Assembly: GCA_030427145.1 (NCBI GenBank)
Contig: JAUHWT010000025.1
Span: 1-54,242, forward strand
Reading direction: 5' to 3'
DNA from: Alphaproteobacteria bacterium
GTDB taxonomy: Bacteria; Pseudomonadota; Alphaproteobacteria; Rhodobacterales; Rhodobacteraceae
DNA length: 54,242 nt
This document shows positions 27,392 to 37,656 of the stretch, one piece after another (position 1 is the stretch's first letter; each line of letters opens with the position of its first letter). A model generated the notes under the pieces. It worked only from the letters and a program-made list of their open reading frames with translations, was not told the origin of the DNA and did not search any database. A program made the translations under genes and the position numbers.

Positions 27392-28074
27392 GTTATTCCA
27401 ACGTTTCCATAAAAACCTGGCCCGACCGGACCGCCCTGATGCGCGGTATCGCTGACACCGTCGCCAGTGAACTGCGCCAGGCACTGGCCAACAATGGGCA
27501 GGCCAGCCTCGCGGTTCCCGGTGGCACGACGCCCGGTCCATTTCTGGAAATGCTGTCCGAAGAGGACATGGACTGGTCGAATGTTACCGTGTTGCTCACC
27601 GACGAGCGCGTTGTGCCGGAGGACTCGAACCGTTCGAATACCCGCCTCGTACGCGAAACCCTGCTCCGCAATCATGCGGCGGAGGCCACGTTGATCAACT
27701 ACAACGCCGGTGCCGACCCGTTAAATGAAGCCCGGGAGCGGGTTCAGGCGATTCTGCCCATCGATGTGCTGGTTCTTGGCATGGGGGCCGACATGCACAC
27801 CGCGTCGCTGTTTCCGGATGCGAAGGAGCTGGCGAACGCGGTGGCCGATGACGCTCCGGTTCTGGTCGAGGTCAATCCGGCCGGTCAGCCGGAATCGCGT
27901 CTGTCCCTCTCGGGGCCGGTGCTGAAATCCGCAAAAAACGCCCACATCCTGATCCAGGGGCCGGAGAAAATGACCGCGCTCGAAACAGCGCTCGAATACG
28001 GGCCGGTGGCGGAAGCCCCCGTCCGCACCGTTTTTGAAGCGGAGCGCCCGGTCACGGTCCACTACGCCACCTGA
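27388..28074 (+). CDS. pgl: 6-phosphogluconolactonase
   Basis: A 228-residue DevB/SOL-type lactonase converting 6-phosphogluconolactone to 6-phosphogluconate. VPGGTTPGPFLEML near residue 43 and LLTDERVVPEDSNRSN near residue 68 are family motifs, and GMGADMHTASLFP is the catalytic region. The start is a GTG inside the zwf stop (GTGA overlap). A longer frame upstream lies in zwf and is not conserved-looking. edd follows after 18 bases with a GAGGAA ribosome site. Confidence 0.92.
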   Translation: MSYSNVSIKTWPDRTALMRGIADTVASELRQALANNGQASLAVPGGTTPGPFLEMLSEEDMDWSNVTVLLTDERVVPEDSNRSNTRLVRETLLRNHAAEATLINYNAGADPLNEARERVQAILPIDVLVLGMGADMHTASLFPDAKELANAVADDAPVLVEVNPAGQPESRLSLSGPVLKSAKNAHILIQGPEKMTALETALEYGPVAEAPVRTVFEAERPVTVHYAT

Positions 28075-28092
28075 TACTACGAGGAATTTGAC

Positions 28093-29916
28093 ATGAGCCT
28101 GAATGCCACTGTCGTCCGTGTAACAGACCGCATCGTCGAGCGGTCCGCTCCGGTGCGCAAACCCTATCTCGAGCGGATGGCCCGGGCGCGGGACGAAGGG
28201 CCGCGAAGGGCGCATCTGACCTGCGGCAACCAGGCCCACGCCTATGCGGCGATGAGCGACGGGGAAAAGGACATTCTCGTTGGCGAGAGCGCCGGCAACC
28301 TCGGCATCGTCACCGCCTATAACGACATGCTCTCGGCGCATCAGCCGTTCGAGACCTATCCGGCTCTGATCCGTCAGGCCGCGGCCAGGGTCGGCGGTAC
28401 GGCACAGGTCGCGGGTGGTGTTCCCGCCATGTGTGACGGCGTCACCCAGGGCCAGCCGGGCATGGAGCTGAGCCTCTTTTCCCGCGACGTGATAGCCATG
28501 GCCGCCGGTGTTGCGCTCAGCCACAATGTTTTTGACAGCACGGTTTATCTCGGCGTCTGCGACAAGATCGTTCCTGGCCTGGTGATTGCCGCGGCGACGT
28601 TCGGTCACCTTCCGGCCGTGTTCCTGCCCGCTGGACCGATGCCGAGTGGTATTCCCAACGACCAGAAGGCCAAGGTGCGCCAGCAGTTTGCGACCGGCGA
28701 GGTCGGGCGTGACAAGCTGATGGAGGCCGAGATGGCGTCCTATCACGGTCCCGGCACCTGCACTTTCTACGGCACGGCCAACACGAACCAGATGCTTATG
28801 GAATTCATGGGTCTGCATCTGCCGGGCTCCAGTTTTGTGAACCCGGGCACGCCCCTGCGTGAGGCGCTGACCATTGAGGGGGCCAAGCGGGCGCTCTCGA
28901 TCTCCGCGCTTGGCAATGAGTACACGCCGGTGTGTGACGTGCTCGACGAGCGGGCTTTCGTGAACGGTATCGTCGGCCTGAACGCCACGGGCGGCTCCAC
29001 CAACCTGCTGATCCACCTGATCGCCATGGCCCGTGCCGCGGGCGTGGTGCTCGACTGGGAGGATTTCGCGGAACTCTCCGATGCCACGCCCCTGATGGCG
29101 AGGGTCTATCCAAATGGTCTGGCTGACGTGAACCACTTCCACGCGGCCGGTGGGCTCGGCTACATGATCGGCGAACTTCTGGACGGTGGCCTTCTTCATC
29201 CGGACACAAAAACTGTGGTTGGTGACGGGCTCGGAAACTACGTCCAGGAACCGAAACTCGTCGATGGCGCCCTGAGCTGGGAGGATGGCGCCAAAGAGAC
29301 GCTCAATGACAAAATTCTGCGTCCCATGTCCGATCCGTTCCAGGCAACCGGTGGCACGCGCCGCCTGAGCGGCAATCTTGGAACCGGCGTGATGAAAGTC
29401 TCCGCCGTGGCGCCGGAACGCCAGATCATTGAGGCACCCGTACGGATTTTCCATGACCAGAATGAGGTGAAAGCCGCGTTCAAGGCAGGTGAACTGGTCA
29501 GCGACATGGTCGTTGTCGTGCGCTTCCAGGGGCCAAAGGCCAACGGAATGCCCGAACTCCACAGCCTCACACCGGTTCTCGCGGTGATGCAGGACCGGGG
29601 TCTGCGCGTGGCGCTTGTCACCGACGGCCGGATGTCGGGCGCATCCGGCAAGGTCCCCTCGGCGATCCATGTCAGCCCGGAGGCGTTGGACGGCGGTCCG
29701 CTCGCTCTGTTGCAGGACGGGGACGTCGTTAAGGTCGATGCCGTGAACGGAACACTTGACGTACTGACCCCCGGTGTGTTCGACCGTCATCCAACCAGAG
29801 CCATTTTGACAGCGAATGAAACCGGAACGGGACGCGAACTGTTTGCCACCTTCCGAAATGCCGTTGGACCCGCCGAAACCGGTGCATCCAGCGTTTCAAT
29901 GGAGAGATACAGATGA
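28093..29916 (+). CDS. edd: 6-phosphogluconate dehydratase
   Basis: A 607-residue [4Fe-4S] dehydratase of the IlvD/EDD family producing 2-keto-3-deoxy-6-phosphogluconate. [20 protein letters not shown] near residue 111 carries a cluster-binding Cys, and [14 protein letters not shown] another. [13 protein letters not shown] and the C-terminal [18 protein letters not shown] are family motifs. All elements of a functional enzyme are visible and the length is as expected. It overlaps eda by an ATGA. Confidence 0.95.
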   Translation: MSLNATVVRVTDRIVERSAPVRKPYLERMARARDEGPRRAHLTCGNQAHAYAAMSDGEKDILVGESAGNLGIVTAYNDMLSAHQPFETYPALIRQAAARVGGTAQVAGGVPAMCDGVTQGQPGMELSLFSRDVIAMAAGVALSHNVFDSTVYLGVCDKIVPGLVIAAATFGHLPAVFLPAGPMPSGIPNDQKAKVRQQFATGEVGRDKLMEAEMASYHGPGTCTFYGTANTNQMLMEFMGLHLPGSSFVNPGTPLREALTIEGAKRALSISALGNEYTPVCDVLDERAFVNGIVGLNATGGSTNLLIHLIAMARAAGVVLDWEDFAELSDATPLMARVYPNGLADVNHFHAAGGLGYMIGELLDGGLLHPDTKTVVGDGLGNYVQEPKLVDGALSWEDGAKETLNDKILRPMSDPFQATGGTRRLSGNLGTGVMKVSAVAPERQIIEAPVRIFHDQNEVKAAFKAGELVSDMVVVVRFQGPKANGMPELHSLTPVLAVMQDRGLRVALVTDGRMSGASGKVPSAIHVSPEALDGGPLALLQDGDVVKVDAVNGTLDVLTPGVFDRHPTRAILTANETGTGRELFATFRNAVGPAETGASSVSMERYR

Positions 29917-30554
29917 CGCCACAGGACGCAGCCAAATATTCCCGGGAGATTTGCGGTCTTGCGCCGGTCATTCCCGTTCTGGTCGTCAAGGACACATCGC
30001 ATGCCATTCCTCTGGCCAAAGCGCTGGTGGCCGGTGGGCTTCCCGTTCTGGAAGTGACCCTGCGCACGCCCAATGCGCTCGACGTAATCCGCGAGATGGC
30101 AACCGTTGAGGGCGGCGTTGTTGGAGCCGGCACGCTGCTGTCGCCTGCGGATGTGCGCGCGGCGAAAGAGGCCGGCGCCCTGTTCGGTGTATCCCCAGGC
30201 ATTACTGACGAACTGATCGACGCCTGCGAGGCCGAGGACCTGCCGCTGCTGGGCGGGACGGCCACCGTAAGCGAAGCCATGAAAATGTATTCCCGAGGCT
30301 ATGACGTGTGCAAATTCTTCCCGGCGGAGGCCAATGGCGGTGCGCCGGTGCTGAAAGCGTGGAACGGCCCGATCCCGCAGATTAATTTCTGCCCGACCGG
30401 TGGCGTTACCCCGCAGAACGCGGCTGATTACCTGTCGCTGCCGAACGTGCTATGCGTGGGCGGATCGTGGGTTGCACCGGCTGATCTGATGAATGCCGGA
30501 AAATGGGACGAGATTGAGGCGATCGCCCGCGAGGCATCGCAGCTGGGAGCATAA
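29913..30554 (+). CDS. eda: KDPG aldolase
   Basis: A 213-residue class I aldolase splitting 2-keto-3-deoxy-6-phosphogluconate to pyruvate and glyceraldehyde-3-phosphate. The Schiff-base Lys is in YDVCKFFPAEANGG (about residue 135), and the proton-transfer Glu in VLEVTLRTPNAL (about residue 46). CPTGGVTPQNAADYL is the phosphate-site block. The ATG overlaps the edd stop by four bases, and pgi starts three bases after its end, so the three enzymes are translated from one message. Confidence 0.95.
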   Translation: MTPQDAAKYSREICGLAPVIPVLVVKDTSHAIPLAKALVAGGLPVLEVTLRTPNALDVIREMATVEGGVVGAGTLLSPADVRAAKEAGALFGVSPGITDELIDACEAEDLPLLGGTATVSEAMKMYSRGYDVCKFFPAEANGGAPVLKAWNGPIPQINFCPTGGVTPQNAADYLSLPNVLCVGGSWVAPADLMNAGKWDEIEAIAREASQLGA

Positions 30555-30557
30555 AAA

Positions 30558-32162
30558 ATGACGCAGCGGATCTGGCAGGGGCTTGAGGAGGCGGCTAAAA
30601 GCTCGGAAGACCGCCGTATCACGTCACTTTTCGACCGGAACCCGCACCGTTTCCAGGAGTTTTCCGCGACGCTCGGGGACATGCGGCTTGATTTCTCCAA
30701 GACGAACCTCGATTCGCACGCTCTGACGCTGCTCATTCAGCTTGCGGAGACCAGCGGCGTGCCGACCCGCCGCGACGAGATGTTCGCGGGCCAGAAAATC
30801 AACACGACCGAGGACCGCGCTGTTCTGCACACGGCGCTGCGAAACCGGTCCAACACGCCCGTTCTGGTCGATGGTGAGGACGTTATGCCCGAGGTCAACC
30901 GGGTTCTTGACGACATGACCGCCTTTGCCAATGGCGTACGCGACGGCTCGGTTGCCGCGTCCGGCGGTCAGAAATTCACCGATGTCGTCAATATCGGCAT
31001 CGGCGGCAGCGACCTCGGCCCCGTTATGGCAACACTGGCACTCGCGCCATATCACGACGGACCGAAGCTGCATTACGTCTCCAATGTAGATGGCGCGCAT
31101 ATCCATGATGTTCTGGCACCGCTCGACCCGGCAACGACCCTGATCGTTATTGCGTCCAAGACCTTCACCACCATCGAGACCATGACCAACGCCAAAACGG
31201 CGCAGGGCTGGCTTCGTTCGGCGCTGGGAGAAAAGGCCGCGGACCAGCATTTCGCGGCTGTTTCAACCGCGCTGGAGAAAACCGCTGCTTTCGGCATTTC
31301 CGACGAACGGGTGTTTGGGTTCTGGGACTGGGTCGGTGGACGCTATTCCGTCTGGGGGGCGGTTGGCCTGCCGCTGATGATTGCCATTGGTCCGGAGCGG
31401 TTTAAGGAGTTTCTCTCCGGCGCGCACGAAATGGACCGACACTTCCAGGAAACGCCTTGGCCGCAGAACATGCCGGTTCTTCTGGCCCTCGTGGGCATTT
31501 GGCACCGCAATTTCTGTGGTTATCCGTCCCGCGCGGTTCTGCCCTATGACCAGCGCCTGTCGCGCCTGCCCGCATATTTGCAGCAGCTCGACATGGAATC
31601 GAACGGCAAGGGCGTGAACCTCAATTCTGAGACCCTGTCCGCCGCCAGTGGTCCCATTGTCTGGGGCGAGGCCGGCACCAACGGTCAGCACGCTTTCTAC
31701 CAGTTGATCCATCAGGGCACCAACGTGATTCCCTGTGAGTTCCTGGTCGCGGCGAACGGACACGAGAGCGACCTGCGTCATCACCACGAGTTGCTGCTGT
31801 CAAACTGCCTCGCGCAGTCCGAGGCGCTGATGAAGGGCCGTGACCTGGAGACGGCGAAGGGCCTCGTCAACGATCCGGCCCTGGCACCACATAAGGTCTT
31901 CCCAGGCAACCGTCCCTCAACCACGCTGATCTACGCGCGCCTCGACCCGGCGACACTGGGCCGGATCATCGCGCTTTATGAGCATCGCGTGTTTGTCGAA
32001 GGTGTCATTTGGGGCATCAACAGCTTCGACCAGTGGGGTGTGGAACTCGGCAAGGAACTGGCGACCGCACTTCTGCCGCTGGTCCAGACCGGCGAGGGCC
32101 TGGACACCAAGGACGGATCAACCGCCGGGCTTTTGGCGGAGCTCAGGTCGCTTACTGCCTGA
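30558..32162 (+). CDS. pgi: Glucose-6-phosphate isomerase
   Basis: A 534-residue phosphoglucose isomerase. [18 protein letters not shown] near residue 145 starts the active site. [13 protein letters not shown] (about 258), [11 protein letters not shown] and [18 protein letters not shown] (about 370, with catalytic Glu and His) are intact. In an Entner-Doudoroff operon it recycles fructose-6-phosphate from the kinase step, or from gluconeogenic triose condensation, into glucose-6-phosphate for Zwf. Its 3' end overlaps the convergent usp gene by 11 bases and no terminator is seen there. Confidence 0.95.
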   Translation: MTQRIWQGLEEAAKSSEDRRITSLFDRNPHRFQEFSATLGDMRLDFSKTNLDSHALTLLIQLAETSGVPTRRDEMFAGQKINTTEDRAVLHTALRNRSNTPVLVDGEDVMPEVNRVLDDMTAFANGVRDGSVAASGGQKFTDVVNIGIGGSDLGPVMATLALAPYHDGPKLHYVSNVDGAHIHDVLAPLDPATTLIVIASKTFTTIETMTNAKTAQGWLRSALGEKAADQHFAAVSTALEKTAAFGISDERVFGFWDWVGGRYSVWGAVGLPLMIAIGPERFKEFLSGAHEMDRHFQETPWPQNMPVLLALVGIWHRNFCGYPSRAVLPYDQRLSRLPAYLQQLDMESNGKGVNLNSETLSAASGPIVWGEAGTNGQHAFYQLIHQGTNVIPCEFLVAANGHESDLRHHHELLLSNCLAQSEALMKGRDLETAKGLVNDPALAPHKVFPGNRPSTTLIYARLDPATLGRIIALYEHRVFVEGVIWGINSFDQWGVELGKELATALLPLVQTGEGLDTKDGSTAGLLAELRSLTA

Positions 32163-32592
32163 CGATAACCGACCGCTCGACAATCACGCTGCACTCCGCG
32201 TGGCGTACCACGCGGGCTGCGGTTGAGCCGAGCATGTAGTCCTTCAGCGCCGGACGATGGCTGCCAAGGATGATCAGATCCATGTTGCCCTCTTTGGCCA
32301 GCCGGAGGATTTCCGACGGCGGATGCCCCTCGTCAAGCAGGGCGTGCGACGTGCCCGGCACCTTGGTTTGCAGCTGTTCCAGCGTCTCCCTGGCCTTGTT
32401 TTTGTTCGCCGCAATCGTGTCCGTGAGCGCATTTGCCGCCAGATAGCCCTGAACATAGGCCGGAAGCGGCTCTATGATGGACACCACGGTGATGCTTCCA
32501 CCATCGCTGACCAGTTTATTCGCCACCTCAATCAGTCTGTCCGCCACCTCGACATGCGTCGGGTCCACCGGCACAAGAATGTTGCTATACAT
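32152..32592 (-). CDS. Universal stress protein (UspA family)
   Basis: A 146-residue small cytoplasmic UspA-fold protein. The N-terminus [17 protein letters not shown] carries the conserved Asp of the nucleotide site. The C-terminal [19 protein letters not shown] corresponds to the G-x2-G-x9-G-S ATP motif but lacks the second glycine (HRP in place of HGR), so ATP binding may differ from the canonical form. GGAGGGG before the ATG is a strong ribosome site. Its 3' end overlaps pgi. It is divergent from the pseudouridine synthase gene with only 30 bases between starts. Confidence 0.9.
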   Translation of the reverse strand: MYSNILVPVDPTHVEVADRLIEVANKLVSDGGSITVVSIIEPLPAYVQGYLAANALTDTIAANKNKARETLEQLQTKVPGTSHALLDEGHPPSEILRLAKEGNMDLIILGSHRPALKDYMLGSTAARVVRHAECSVIVERSVIVRQ

Positions 32593-32622
32593 TTTGACCC
32601 CTCCACTTTATGCGCTGACCTG

Positions 32623-33306
32623 ATGAAACCGGATTCCAAAATGTTGCGCCTTGATATGGGTCAGGTTTACGACCCGGAACCTGGTCTCAGGCTTGTCCAC
32701 AAGGATGACAGCCTTCTCGCGTTTGACAAGCCCTCAGGTTTGCTGAGCGTTCCTGCCAAGCCGCCGGGCCCGCAGGATTGCCTTGAGGCCCGCGTGAAAG
32801 CCGCCTTTCCCGAAAGCCTGCTGATCCATCGCCTCGATATGGATACGTCCGGTGTCATCCTCTTTGCCCGTACCCGGCTCGCACAGCGGCACCTCAACTG
32901 GCAGTTCGAGCGGCGGCAGACACGCAAAACCTACGTGGCCCGCGTGGACGGGCATGTCGCCCAGGATGAGGGTTTCATTGACCTGCCCCTCATCTGCGAC
33001 TGGCCCAACCGCCCATTGCAAATGGTGTGTTATGAGCGGGGTAAACCGGCGGTGACGCGCTGGAAGGTCCTGGAGCGGGAACCGGACGGCCATACCCGGA
33101 TGGAACTCAAACCGCAAACGGGTCGCAGTCACCAGTTGAGGGTTCACATGCGTGAACTTGGCCACCCCATCCTTGGCGACGGTTTCTACGCCCAGGGTGC
33201 CGCGCTCGCGGCGGCGGACAGGTTGCAGCTCCATGCCAGCGACATCACGGTTATGAACCCCGATGGCGGCGCATGGATCAAATTCGCCGCGCCGGTGCCT
33301 TTCTGA
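32623..33306 (+). CDS. RluA-family pseudouridine synthase
   Basis: A protein of about 227 residues that isomerises uridine to pseudouridine in tRNA or rRNA. HRLDMDTSGVILFAR (about residue 71) holds the catalytic Asp of the RluA family. ARVDGHV and LKPQTGRSHQLRVHMRELGHPILGD complete the fold. It has no S4 domain, like RluA itself, so 23S rRNA U746 and tRNA U32 are candidate targets. The open frame runs 122 codons further upstream, antisense to the stress protein, and is not used. The exact start is uncertain among ATGs at 32623, 32641 and 32656, none with a good ribosome site. Confidence 0.87.
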   Translation: MKPDSKMLRLDMGQVYDPEPGLRLVHKDDSLLAFDKPSGLLSVPAKPPGPQDCLEARVKAAFPESLLIHRLDMDTSGVILFARTRLAQRHLNWQFERRQTRKTYVARVDGHVAQDEGFIDLPLICDWPNRPLQMVCYERGKPAVTRWKVLEREPDGHTRMELKPQTGRSHQLRVHMRELGHPILGDGFYAQGAALAAADRLQLHASDITVMNPDGGAWIKFAAPVPF

Positions 33307-33330
33307 TCCACTGTAATCAGGCAAAGAAAA

Positions 33331-33352
33331 ACCCCGCCGGTAAGGGCGGGGT
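33331..33352 (-). terminator. Terminator of pntAB (also usable by the convergent gene)
   Basis: ACCCCGCC pairs with GGCGGGGT around a six-base loop. Read from the pntB side it is followed by a long T-rich run (TTTTTCTTTG), a textbook rho-independent terminator. From the other side the following TTGGTTGTTTT is weaker, so it may act in both directions. Confidence 0.8.
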
Positions 33353-33359
33353 TTGGTTG

Positions 33360-33388
33360 TTTTGACGGGGCGCGCGACCCCGTCAAAA
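33360..33388. terminator. Second hairpin in the convergent rlu-pntB gap
   Basis: TTTTGACGGGG pairs perfectly with CCCCGTCAAAA around a seven-base loop (11 pairs). The A/T ends make it symmetrical, so it can act as a terminator for either strand. It sits between pntB and the first terminator, seven bases from the latter. Confidence 0.65.
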
Positions 33389-33395
33389 ACAAGCG

Positions 33396-34829
33396 TCAGC
33401 TGATGCGCTGTAGTAGCGCGTTTACGCTTTCCTTGGCATCGCCGTAATACATGCGGGTGTTTTCCTTGTAGAACAGCGGGTTTTCGATACCGGAATAGCC
33501 AGTACCCTGACCACGCTTGGATACGAACACCTGCTTGGCTTTCCACACTTCCAGAACCGGCATACCGGCGATCGGGGAGTTCGGATCGTCCTGGGCGGCG
33601 GGGTTTACGATGTCGTTCGAGCCAACAACGATCACCACATCCGTGGAAGGGAAGTCGTCGTTGATTTCGTCCATTTCCAGAACGATATCGTAGGGCACCT
33701 TCGCCTCGGCCAGCAGAACGTTCATGTGTCCCGGCAGACGACCGGCAACGGGGTGAATTGCGAAACGCACCTCCTTGCCCTTGCCGCGAAGCAGCTTCGT
33801 CAGTTCGGAAATCGCACCCTGCGCCTGCGCCACCGCCATGCCGTACCCTGGCACGATGATAATGCTGTCGGCGTCTTCCAGAGCGGAGGCCACACTGTCG
33901 GCGTCGATGGCGATCTGCTCGCCCTCAACCTCCATTGCAGGTCCACCCGTGCCGCCAAATCCACCGAGGATCACGGACACAAAGTTCCGGTTCATGGCCT
34001 TACACATGATGTAGGACAGGATGGCACCGGACGAACCCACAAGCGCACCAACCACGATAAGAAGGTCATTGCCCAGCGAGAAGCCAATCGCTGCGGCCGC
34101 CCAGCCCGAATAGCTGTTCAGCATGGATACAACCACCGGCATGTCCGCACCGCCGATACCCATGATGAGGTGATAGCCGATGAAGAGCGCGGCCAGCGTC
34201 ATCAGAAACAGCGGGAAGAAGCCACCGGTATTGAAGTACCAGATCAGGCAGAGCAGCGAGATGGCGGCAGCACCGGCGTTCAGCGCATGACCGCCGGGCA
34301 GTTTCGTTGCCGCACTGGTGACTTTGCCGGCTAGTTTTCCATAGGCGACGACGGAGCCCGTGAAGGTGATCGCACCGATGAACACGCCAAGGAACAGCTC
34401 AACGCGCAGGATGTTGATCTCAACCGGGCTCTTGTGGGCGAGAAGGGCGGCAAAGCCGGTCAGGGCTTCCCTGGCTGTTTCGTCCATGGCGAGCACACGA
34501 CCGAGTTCGATATGGGCGTTGTAGCCCACAAACACGGCGGCGAGGCCGACCAGGGAGTGCATGGCCGCAACAAGCTGCGGCATTTCGGTCATCTGAACCC
34601 GTTTTGCAACGACATAGCCAATGGCGCCGCCCGCAAGCACGAGGATGAGCGACAGAAGCCACAGACCGGATCCCGGTCCGATCAGTGTCGCAACAACCGC
34701 CAGCGCCATGCCGACTATGCCATACCAGACCGCGCGCTTGGCGCTTTCCTGGCCGGAAAGTCCGCCAAGGCTGAGGATGAAGAGGACGGCTGCAACCACG
34801 TAGGCTGCGGTGGTGAATCCCAATTCCAT
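33396..34829 (-). CDS. pntB: Proton-translocating NAD(P) transhydrogenase subunit beta
   Basis: A 477-residue membrane protein: nine or so helices over residues 1-270, then a soluble NADP-binding domain III with [15 protein letters not shown] near residue 320 and [15 protein letters not shown] near 400. With PntA it couples proton entry to reduction of NADP by NADH. It lies 13 bases downstream of pntA in the same operon and ends before a tandem terminator. It would balance NADPH made by Zwf in the nearby Entner-Doudoroff pathway. Confidence 0.95.
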   Translation of the reverse strand: MELGFTTAAYVVAAVLFILSLGGLSGQESAKRAVWYGIVGMALAVVATLIGPGSGLWLLSLILVLAGGAIGYVVAKRVQMTEMPQLVAAMHSLVGLAAVFVGYNAHIELGRVLAMDETAREALTGFAALLAHKSPVEINILRVELFLGVFIGAITFTGSVVAYGKLAGKVTSAATKLPGGHALNAGAAAISLLCLIWYFNTGGFFPLFLMTLAALFIGYHLIMGIGGADMPVVVSMLNSYSGWAAAAIGFSLGNDLLIVVGALVGSSGAILSYIMCKAMNRNFVSVILGGFGGTGGPAMEVEGEQIAIDADSVASALEDADSIIIVPGYGMAVAQAQGAISELTKLLRGKGKEVRFAIHPVAGRLPGHMNVLLAEAKVPYDIVLEMDEINDDFPSTDVVIVVGSNDIVNPAAQDDPNSPIAGMPVLEVWKAKQVFVSKRGQGTGYSGIENPLFYKENTRMYYGDAKESVNALLQRIS

Positions 34830-34842
34830 TATTCCTGCCCCC

Positions 34843-36417
34843 TTACGACTTCTGGAACATGGCGAGCATGCGCCGTGTTACGAGGAAACCGCCAAATATG
34901 TTGATCCCGGCCATGAAGACCGAGAGTGCGGCCAGCAGAATGACAAGGAACGATCCCGAGCCGATCTGCATCAACGCCCCCAGAATGATGATGGAGGAGA
35001 TGGCGTTGGTGACGGCCATCAGCGGCGTGTGAAGCGAATGGCTGACGTTCCAGATCACCTGGAAGCCGACAAAGACCGCCAGCACGAACACGATGAAGTG
35101 CTGCATGAAGCTTGCCGGGGCCACCGCACCCACCAGAAGGGTCAGCGCACCGCCAACTGCAAGAAGCGTGACCTGCTGTTTGGTCTGCGCCTTGAAGGCC
35201 GCGACCTCCTCGGCCCGCTTTTCCTCTGCGGTCAGTTCCTTTTTCTTTTCCTTGGGCTTCTGCGCCGCAATGGCGGCCACCTTCGGAGGGGGAGGCGGGA
35301 AGGTAATCTCGTTTTCGTGGGTCACCGTGGCGCCACGAATAACGTCATCCTCCATGTTGATGACCGGGTTGCCGTCTTTTTCCGGCGTCAGGTCGTCCAT
35401 CATGTGACGGATGTTGGTCGCGTAAAGCGTCGAGGACTGTGTCGCCATCCGGCTCGGGAAATCCGTGTAGCCGATGATGGTCACACCGTTGTCCGTGACG
35501 ATTTTCTCGTCCGGTACGGTCAGGTCACAGTTACCGCCTTTTTCCGCGGCAAGGTCGACGATGACCGAGCCGGGTTTCATGGCGTGAACCATGTCTTCGG
35601 TCCACAGTTTCGGCGCGTCACGACCGGGGATCAGAGCGGTGGTGATGACAATGTCCATCTCCGGGGCGAGCTCGCGGAACTTCTCAAGCTGCTTTTCCCG
35701 GAATTCGGGGCTCGACGGGGCCGCGTAGCCACCGGTTGCCGCACCGTCCTGCTGGGCTTCCTCGAAGTCCAGGAACACGAACTCGGCGCCCATGCTCTCG
35801 ATCTGCTCCGCCACTTCGGGGCGCACGTCGAAGGCGTGGGTGATTGCGCCAAGCGATGTGGCGGTACCAATGGCGGCCAGACCGGCCACGCCGGCGCCGA
35901 CGACCAGAACCTTCGCCGGGGGAACCTTGCCCGCCGCGGTGATCTGACCGGTGAAAAAGCGGCCGAAGTTGTTGCCGGCCTCAATGACAGCGCGGTACCC
36001 CGCGATGTTGGCCATCGAGGACAGCGCGTCCATCTTCTGCGCACGGGAGATGCGGGGCACCATGTCCATGGCAATGGTGGTGACGCCCTTTGCCTTCAGG
36101 CTCTCCAGCAGGTCCGGGTTCTGGGCCGGGGCAATGAAGCTGATCAGCTTCTGACCTTCGCGGGTGGCCTCTACCTCGGAAGGTTCCGGTGCGCGCACCT
36201 TGGCGACAACATCGGCCTTGGCCCAAAGGTCGGCGGCGGTATCTACCACGGTAACACCGGCGTCGCGATAGGCGTCATCCGTGAAACGGGCTGCGGAACC
36301 CGCACCGCTCTCGACGATCACCTCGTAACCGAGTTTGGCCAGTTGCCCTGCGGATTGGGGTGTGAGCGCCACACGCGCCTCACCCGATGCTATTTCTTTT
36401 GGTACACCGATGATCAC
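34843..36417 (-). CDS. pntA: Proton-translocating NAD(P) transhydrogenase subunit alpha (fused form)
   Basis: A 524-residue protein with the alanine dehydrogenase-like NAD-binding domain I (residues 1-375, nucleotide site [21 protein letters not shown] region near 170). A charged Lys/Glu linker rich in PPPP and KEKKKE (about 385-425) follows, then a C-terminal membrane segment of three to four helices. Many alphaproteobacteria split these parts into two genes (pntAA and pntAB); here they are fused as in E. coli. [20 protein letters not shown] is the standard N-terminus. A TTGACA promoter lies about 80 bases upstream. Confidence 0.95.
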   Translation of the reverse strand: MIIGVPKEIASGEARVALTPQSAGQLAKLGYEVIVESGAGSAARFTDDAYRDAGVTVVDTAADLWAKADVVAKVRAPEPSEVEATREGQKLISFIAPAQNPDLLESLKAKGVTTIAMDMVPRISRAQKMDALSSMANIAGYRAVIEAGNNFGRFFTGQITAAGKVPPAKVLVVGAGVAGLAAIGTATSLGAITHAFDVRPEVAEQIESMGAEFVFLDFEEAQQDGAATGGYAAPSSPEFREKQLEKFRELAPEMDIVITTALIPGRDAPKLWTEDMVHAMKPGSVIVDLAAEKGGNCDLTVPDEKIVTDNGVTIIGYTDFPSRMATQSSTLYATNIRHMMDDLTPEKDGNPVINMEDDVIRGATVTHENEITFPPPPPKVAAIAAQKPKEKKKELTAEEKRAEEVAAFKAQTKQQVTLLAVGGALTLLVGAVAPASFMQHFIVFVLAVFVGFQVIWNVSHSLHTPLMAVTNAISSIIILGALMQIGSGSFLVILLAALSVFMAGINIFGGFLVTRRMLAMFQKS

Positions 36418-36499
36418 TGGAACGGATCCCCTTCCTTCCTTGATTGACCGGAACTCTCTCGGTTCCGTTGGCCATGGTTAACGCCCACCCTGACCGGTT

Positions 36500-36526
36500 A
36501 TTATGGACCGGTCCGGATTCTGTCAA
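36500..36526 (-). promoter_or_regulatory. Probable pntAB promoter with ACCGGT dyad
   Basis: On the minus strand, TTGACA at 36526-36521 is followed by CATAAT (15-base spacer) and TAATAA (17-base spacer), both acceptable -10 candidates. The -35 box overlaps the stop codon of the upstream membrane protein gene. Two ACCGGT hexamers eight bases apart (36493-36498 and 36507-36512) flank the -10 region and may be a regulator site. Confidence 0.45.
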
Positions 36527-37461
36527 ATGCTGCGATTGCGAAAAGAGAATGCACGCAATATTAGCGGCGTCAATAACATTGGAACCTGGTAAAGCGCCAC
36601 AAATACTGAAAAACTTTCAATGAACGGCAGGGCGGCCAGGTAAATGGCAATTGTTCTGTTGCCGAACAGAACCCCCAGCGCACCTGTATCCCCCGGCGGT
36701 CCGGCCAGACCGGCCAGGAACTGGACCAAAAGGTTCACTCCAATATTGGCGATTGTGGCCAAAACCAGCACCTTCAAACCCCACACCGGATCCGCAGCCA
36801 AAAGCTGCGGCACACCGTCAAAGAGCGGAATGACGAAGACGATCAGCGCAATGACGCCCACCCCATCCAGCTCGGTCGAATAGCGCATCAGCCTTTCCCG
36901 CCCCGCCACGAGATTGAGCACGAGTGCAAAAAGACACGCCCCCGCAATCATCAGAAACAGCTTCACCGCCAGCTCAACCGGCGTGATCACGACCTCACCC
37001 GGTAGAAACAGCGCGACGGTCAGGGGCCCCAGCACCGGCGTCAAAAGCATTGACGCCACCGTCACCTCAACGGCCAGCCTCGCGTTGTAGCCGAGAATGA
37101 AACACAGCGTCCCCGTCGAGGCGATGGGGGGCGCCGCCGCCAGATACACCAGCGCCATGACCATCTCCGTATCCAACCCGACCGCGGTCGCGACGAACCG
37201 GTAAATACCGGCGCTGACCGGCATCAGTACAACCATGACGAGAAAAAGGAATCCCAGACGCCCAGGCTGAACGGATGCGCGCAGCGTCGCGACCATATCC
37301 ACCCGCGCCATTGCGAGACCAAGCACGACACAGACCAGAAACGGCAGCGCCGGCCGCAGAAACCGGGACACCTCGGGAATGAAAAAGCAAAGCGCGATCC
37401 CGCCAAGCAGAATCCACCGGGCCTGCCGGCCCAGAAAACCTAGCACGCTTAAGGGAGTCAC
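36523..37461 (-). CDS. BASS-like (bile acid:sodium symporter type) membrane protein
   Basis: A 312-residue inner-membrane protein with about nine to ten hydrophobic helices. The pattern of an internal ASTGTLCFILGYNARLA block and a GALGVLFGNRTIAIYLAALP block recalls the two crossover regions of the BASS/arsenite-exporter fold, but I do not see the strict sodium-site motifs, so the family call is moderate and the substrate unknown. The start is a GTG with no clear ribosome site. The base composition matches its neighbours. Confidence 0.6.
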   Translation of the reverse strand: MTPLSVLGFLGRQARWILLGGIALCFFIPEVSRFLRPALPFLVCVVLGLAMARVDMVATLRASVQPGRLGFLFLVMVVLMPVSAGIYRFVATAVGLDTEMVMALVYLAAAPPIASTGTLCFILGYNARLAVEVTVASMLLTPVLGPLTVALFLPGEVVITPVELAVKLFLMIAGACLFALVLNLVAGRERLMRYSTELDGVGVIALIVFVIPLFDGVPQLLAADPVWGLKVLVLATIANIGVNLLVQFLAGLAGPPGDTGALGVLFGNRTIAIYLAALPFIESFSVFVALYQVPMLLTPLILRAFSFRNRSI

Positions 37462-37521
37462 ACGTTAACCGGTACCGCTACGCGGTCCTTCGAAATACTC
37501 ACTGGACAGCCGTTTCCTTCG

Positions 37522-37656
37522 TCAGAGGCACACGCCGTCAATGACGATACCGTTTTTGTCCCCGCCATCGCCGCCATCGTCGCATTTCGTCCCATCCCGG
37601 GTGCAGGATGCGGTCAGCATGGCGATGACCGTGACGACAAGCAGACTTCGGATCAT
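37522..37656 (-). CDS. Small predicted lipoprotein, 44 residues
   Basis: A short gene of 44 codons read from the sequence: MIRSLLVVTVIAMLTASC starts it, an N-terminal Arg, hydrophobic core and lipobox LTASC that signal peptidase II would cut before Cys18. The mature part is only 27 residues, Gly/Asp-rich (CDDGGDGGDKNG) with two more cysteines, at positions 25 and 43. AGAGGAAAT before the ATG is a good ribosome site. I recognise no family. It lies alone between the BASS-like gene and the ynjB-like gene, divergent from the latter. It may be a cell-envelope anchored peptide; a possible disulphide links the two mature cysteines. Confidence 0.6.
   Translation of the reverse strand: MIRSLLVVTVIAMLTASCTRDGTKCDDGGDGGDKNGIVIDGVCL

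Noticed and set aside
27721..29790. A 689-codon open frame opposite edd and pgl.
   Set aside because: A GC-rich antisense shadow: it spans two genuine genes on the other strand and shows no recognisable motif or ribosome site.
32257..32622. N-terminal extension of the pseudouridine synthase by 122 codons.
   Set aside because: It lies antisense to the well-supported stress protein gene and lacks RluA or S4-domain sequence.
34810..36447. A 545-codon open frame opposite pntA.
   Set aside because: It mirrors the codon structure of pntA, is rich in Arg/Gly/His without domain motifs, and pntA itself is fully convincing.
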